8,670 bases of DNA from an uncultured Methylococcaceae bacterium (GTDB lineage Bacteria; Pseudomonadota; Gammaproteobacteria; Methylococcales; Methylomonadaceae), in contig CAIVAH010000216.1 in the NCBI GenBank assembly GCA_903903765.1, positions 1 through 8,670 of the forward strand. Direction: 5' to 3'. Under the pieces are notes generated by a model. That model saw only the letters and a list, made by a program, of their open reading frames with translations. It made no database searches and was not told the origin of the DNA. Positions 5,420 to 8,670 of this stretch are shown here, one piece after another (within the stretch, counting starts at the first letter, position 1; each line of letters opens with the position of its first letter). Made by a program: the position numbers and the translations under genes.

Positions 5420-6724
5420 TTATTTAATTCTGTATTCTGCAGAGCGGGCATGAGCAGTCAGACTTTCGCCACGCGCCAAAATTGAAGCCGTTTTACCCAA
5501 GGTATCCGCTCCAAGTTCAGAACAATTAATGATACTAGATCGCTTTTGAAAATCATAAACGCCTAATGGAGATGAAAATCTTGCAGTACTAGATGTTGGC
5601 AATACATGATTAGGTCCTGCACAATAATCACCTAATGCCTCTGCTGTATATCGACCCATAAAGATAGCCCCTGCATGTTCAATACTTTCTGATAAAGTTT
5701 GCGGATCTTCAACTGATAACTCTAAATGCTCTGGAGCAATAATATTTGCAATCTCAGCAGCATGGTGTAAATGATCAACTTTAATTAAAGCACCTCGACC
5801 TATCAAGGATGCTCTAATAATCTCAGCACGTTCCATAGTTGGCAATAAAGTATTAATACTATTTTCTACGGCTTGTAAAAACTCAGCATCATCAGAAATT
5901 AAAATAGATTGCGCATTTTCATCATGCTCAGCTTGCGAAAATAAATCCATCGCAATCCAATCAGGATTAGTTTTACCATCACAAATAATTAATATCTCAG
6001 AAGGGCCTGCAATCATGTCAATTCCCACCTGCCCAAACACCATTTTTTTAGCAGTAGCCACATAAATATTACCAGGCCCCACTATCTTAGCTACCGCTGG
6101 TATAGTTTCAGTTCCATAAGCTAAGGCGGCAACTGCTTGGGCTCCACCTATAGTAAACACCCTATCCACACCAGCTAAAAATGCAGCGGCCAATACTAGA
6201 TCGTTCTCCTCACCTTTGGGAGTTGGCACAACCATAATTAAATCTTTAACCCCTGCTACCTTAGCAGGAATTGCATTCATCAATACTGAAGAGGGATAAG
6301 CTGCTTTACCACCAGGAACATAAAGACCAACACTAGGCAATGCCGTTACTTTTTGGCCTAAAATCGTGCCATCAGCTTCTGTATATTGCCAAGATTGTAA
6401 TTTTTGATATTCAGCATAAGCCTTAATACGATCTGCAGCTGTTTGCAACGCCTGAGCTTGATCAACTGGCAAATTTTCCCAAGCTAAATTTAATCGTTCA
6501 ATGGATAATTCTAACTCAATAGCCTCCTGAATATCTCGATGATCATAACAATTCGTATACTCAATAACCGCTTGATCACCGTTTTTACGTACATCAGCAA
6601 TAATGTTTAATACTCGCGCTTGTATATCCAAATCATCAGTCGCATCCCAAGCTAATAATTTTTGCAATTGCCCAGCAAAATTAGCTGATGTAGCATCCAA
6701 CTTATTCATACTTAGATAAGCCAT
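5420..6724 (-). CDS. hisD: Histidinol dehydrogenase
   Basis: HisD catalyses the last two steps of histidine synthesis, oxidising L-histidinol to L-histidine with two NAD+ in a zinc-dependent cytoplasmic enzyme. With the start chosen here it has 434 residues, normal for the family. Visible motifs are [15 protein letters not shown], the signature around [10 protein letters not shown] through [10 protein letters not shown], zinc ligands Gln264 and His267 in SQAEHDE, the catalytic pair Glu332-His333 in APEHLEL, Asp366 in [14 protein letters not shown], and His425 near the C-terminus in [10 protein letters not shown]. An in-frame ATG at 6754 would overlap hisG by 29 bases. The ATG at 6724 lies one base after the hisG stop, has AGGA (6731-6734) six bases upstream, and gives the family's usual N-terminus ([11 protein letters not shown] a few residues in). 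Translation is probably coupled to hisG. Confidence 0.95.
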   Translation of the reverse strand: MAYLSMNKLDATSANFAGQLQKLLAWDATDDLDIQARVLNIIADVRKNGDQAVIEYTNCYDHRDIQEAIELELSIERLNLAWENLPVDQAQALQTAADRIKAYAEYQKLQSWQYTEADGTILGQKVTALPSVGLYVPGGKAAYPSSVLMNAIPAKVAGVKDLIMVVPTPKGEENDLVLAAAFLAGVDRVFTIGGAQAVAALAYGTETIPAVAKIVGPGNIYVATAKKMVFGQVGIDMIAGPSEILIICDGKTNPDWIAMDLFSQAEHDENAQSILISDDAEFLQAVENSINTLLPTMERAEIIRASLIGRGALIKVDHLHHAAEIANIIAPEHLELSVEDPQTLSESIEHAGAIFMGRYTAEALGDYCAGPNHVLPTSSTARFSSPLGVYDFQKRSSIINCSELGADTLGKTASILARGESLTAHARSAEYRIK

Positions 6725-6725
6725 C

Positions 6726-7355
6726 TTAATTCCTGCTAGCGAGAGCTTTCTCAAAGTGAGAAATTAAATCTGAAACCGCTGCATGTTTCATTTTCATAGC
6801 CGCTTTATTAACGACCAATCGAGAACTAATATTCATAATTAATTCACGAGGTTCTAAATCATTTGCCTTTAACGTGTTACCTGTATCCACTAAATCAACT
6901 ATGCAATCAGCTAATCCTACTAATGGCGCTAACTCCATTGAACCATAGAGCTTAATAATCTCAGCTTGTATACCTTTACTAGCAAAATAACTTTGCGCTA
7001 TTTTCACGTATTTTGTTGCAACCCTAATACGTCCACTTAACTCTGGCGCATTTTTATGCGTAGCTGTCATCAATCGACAACAAGCTATATTTAAATCCAA
7101 TGGCTCATATAGACTTTCCGCACCATGCTCTAATAAAACATCTTTACCTGCCACCCCCATATCAGCCGCACCATACTCAACAAAAGTGGGAACATCAGTT
7201 GGTCGAATAATAACCAGTTGCACATCTGGTCTTGTAGTAGCCAGTATCAATTTACGGCAAGTTTTAGGATCATCAGTTGGCACAATCCCTGCCGCTTCCA
7301 ATAAGGGCAATGCGTCTTCGTAAATTCTACCTTTAGAAACAGCAATAGTTATCAT
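6726..7355 (-). CDS. hisG: ATP phosphoribosyltransferase, short form
   Basis: HisG catalyses the first, committed step of histidine synthesis: ATP + PRPP to N1-(5-phosphoribosyl)-ATP. The 209-residue protein has the two catalytic lobes only: the N-terminal [22 protein letters not shown], then [11 protein letters not shown], and the PRPP-binding signature [18 protein letters not shown] (150-167). It lacks the roughly 80-residue C-terminal ACT-like domain of the long form, so it is of the HisGS type, which works as a hetero-octamer with HisZ, a histidyl-tRNA synthetase paralogue supplying activation and histidine feedback. hisZ is not in this window; in many beta- and gammaproteobacteria it lies elsewhere, often near purA. 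The ATG is nine bases after the murA stop, and the ribosome binding site AAGGG overlaps that stop codon, so the genes are probably cotranscribed and coupled. Confidence 0.95.
   Translation of the reverse strand: MITIAVSKGRIYEDALPLLEAAGIVPTDDPKTCRKLILATTRPDVQLVIIRPTDVPTFVEYGAADMGVAGKDVLLEHGAESLYEPLDLNIACCRLMTATHKNAPELSGRIRVATKYVKIAQSYFASKGIQAEIIKLYGSMELAPLVGLADCIVDLVDTGNTLKANDLEPRELIMNISSRLVVNKAAMKMKHAAVSDLISHFEKALASRN
6731..6734 (-). promoter_or_regulatory. Ribosome binding site that decides the hisD start
   Basis: AGGA on the minus strand, inside the end of hisG, is six bases before the ATG at 6724-6722. The hisG TAA (6728-6726) falls between them. This supports starting hisD ten codons inside the longest open frame. 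Confidence 0.6.
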
Positions 7356-7364
7356 AAAACACCC

Positions 7365-8642
<1,278 letters not shown>

Positions 8643-8670
8643 TTAAATAATGTCTATATTAGGCAAGGAC

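Noticed and set aside
6725..6754. Earlier hisD start at 6754 adding ten residues
   Set aside because: It would overlap hisG by 29 bases and add residues not expected in the family. The ATG at 6724 has AGGA at good spacing and directly follows the hisG stop.

Overview
The window is compact, AT-rich, housekeeping chromosomal DNA, and every gene lies on the minus strand. The gene content is gammaproteobacterial: murA followed directly by hisG-hisD-hisC, a petA-petB-petC operon for the cytochrome bc1 complex, the sspA-sspB pair, and the start of guaB. The low G+C content suggests a lineage such as the Legionellales or a relative, but the sequence alone does not settle the genus.

In the direction of transcription (high to low coordinates), region 1 (8630-4269) is murA-hisG-hisD-hisC. 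It couples a peptidoglycan precursor enzyme to three histidine biosynthesis enzymes. The murA-hisG and hisG-hisD junctions are very tight, and a 56-base gap precedes hisC. HisG is the short form, which needs a HisZ partner that is not encoded here. Region 2 is a 199-base spacer with a candidate pet promoter and a hairpin whose T-tract faces the plus strand. Region 3 (4069-1327) is petABC: Rieske protein, cytochrome b and cytochrome c1, with stop/start overlaps of 4 bases (ATGA) and 1 base (TAATG). Region 4 is a 136-base spacer with an extended -10 candidate and an imperfect inverted repeat. Region 5 (1190-165) is sspA-sspB, encoding the RNA polymerase-associated stress protein and the ClpXP adaptor. 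Region 6 is a short spacer with a perfect TATAAT box and the first 28 codons of guaB, cut by the window edge.

I corrected two starts. sspA most likely begins at a GTG at 1190, not the TTG at 1199. hisD most likely begins at an ATG at 6724, not at 6754.

I see no mobile element, CRISPR array, RNA gene, toxin-antitoxin pair or defence system. The points worth a second look are variant residues in the bc1 complex (a PVWY Qo motif, wide histidine spacing in helix D, Phe in place of the Rieske Tyr, a Lys-Arg Tat-like motif and a roughly 70-residue C-terminal extension on cytochrome b) and small dyad symmetries in the intergenic spacers. I do not claim a new biological system.
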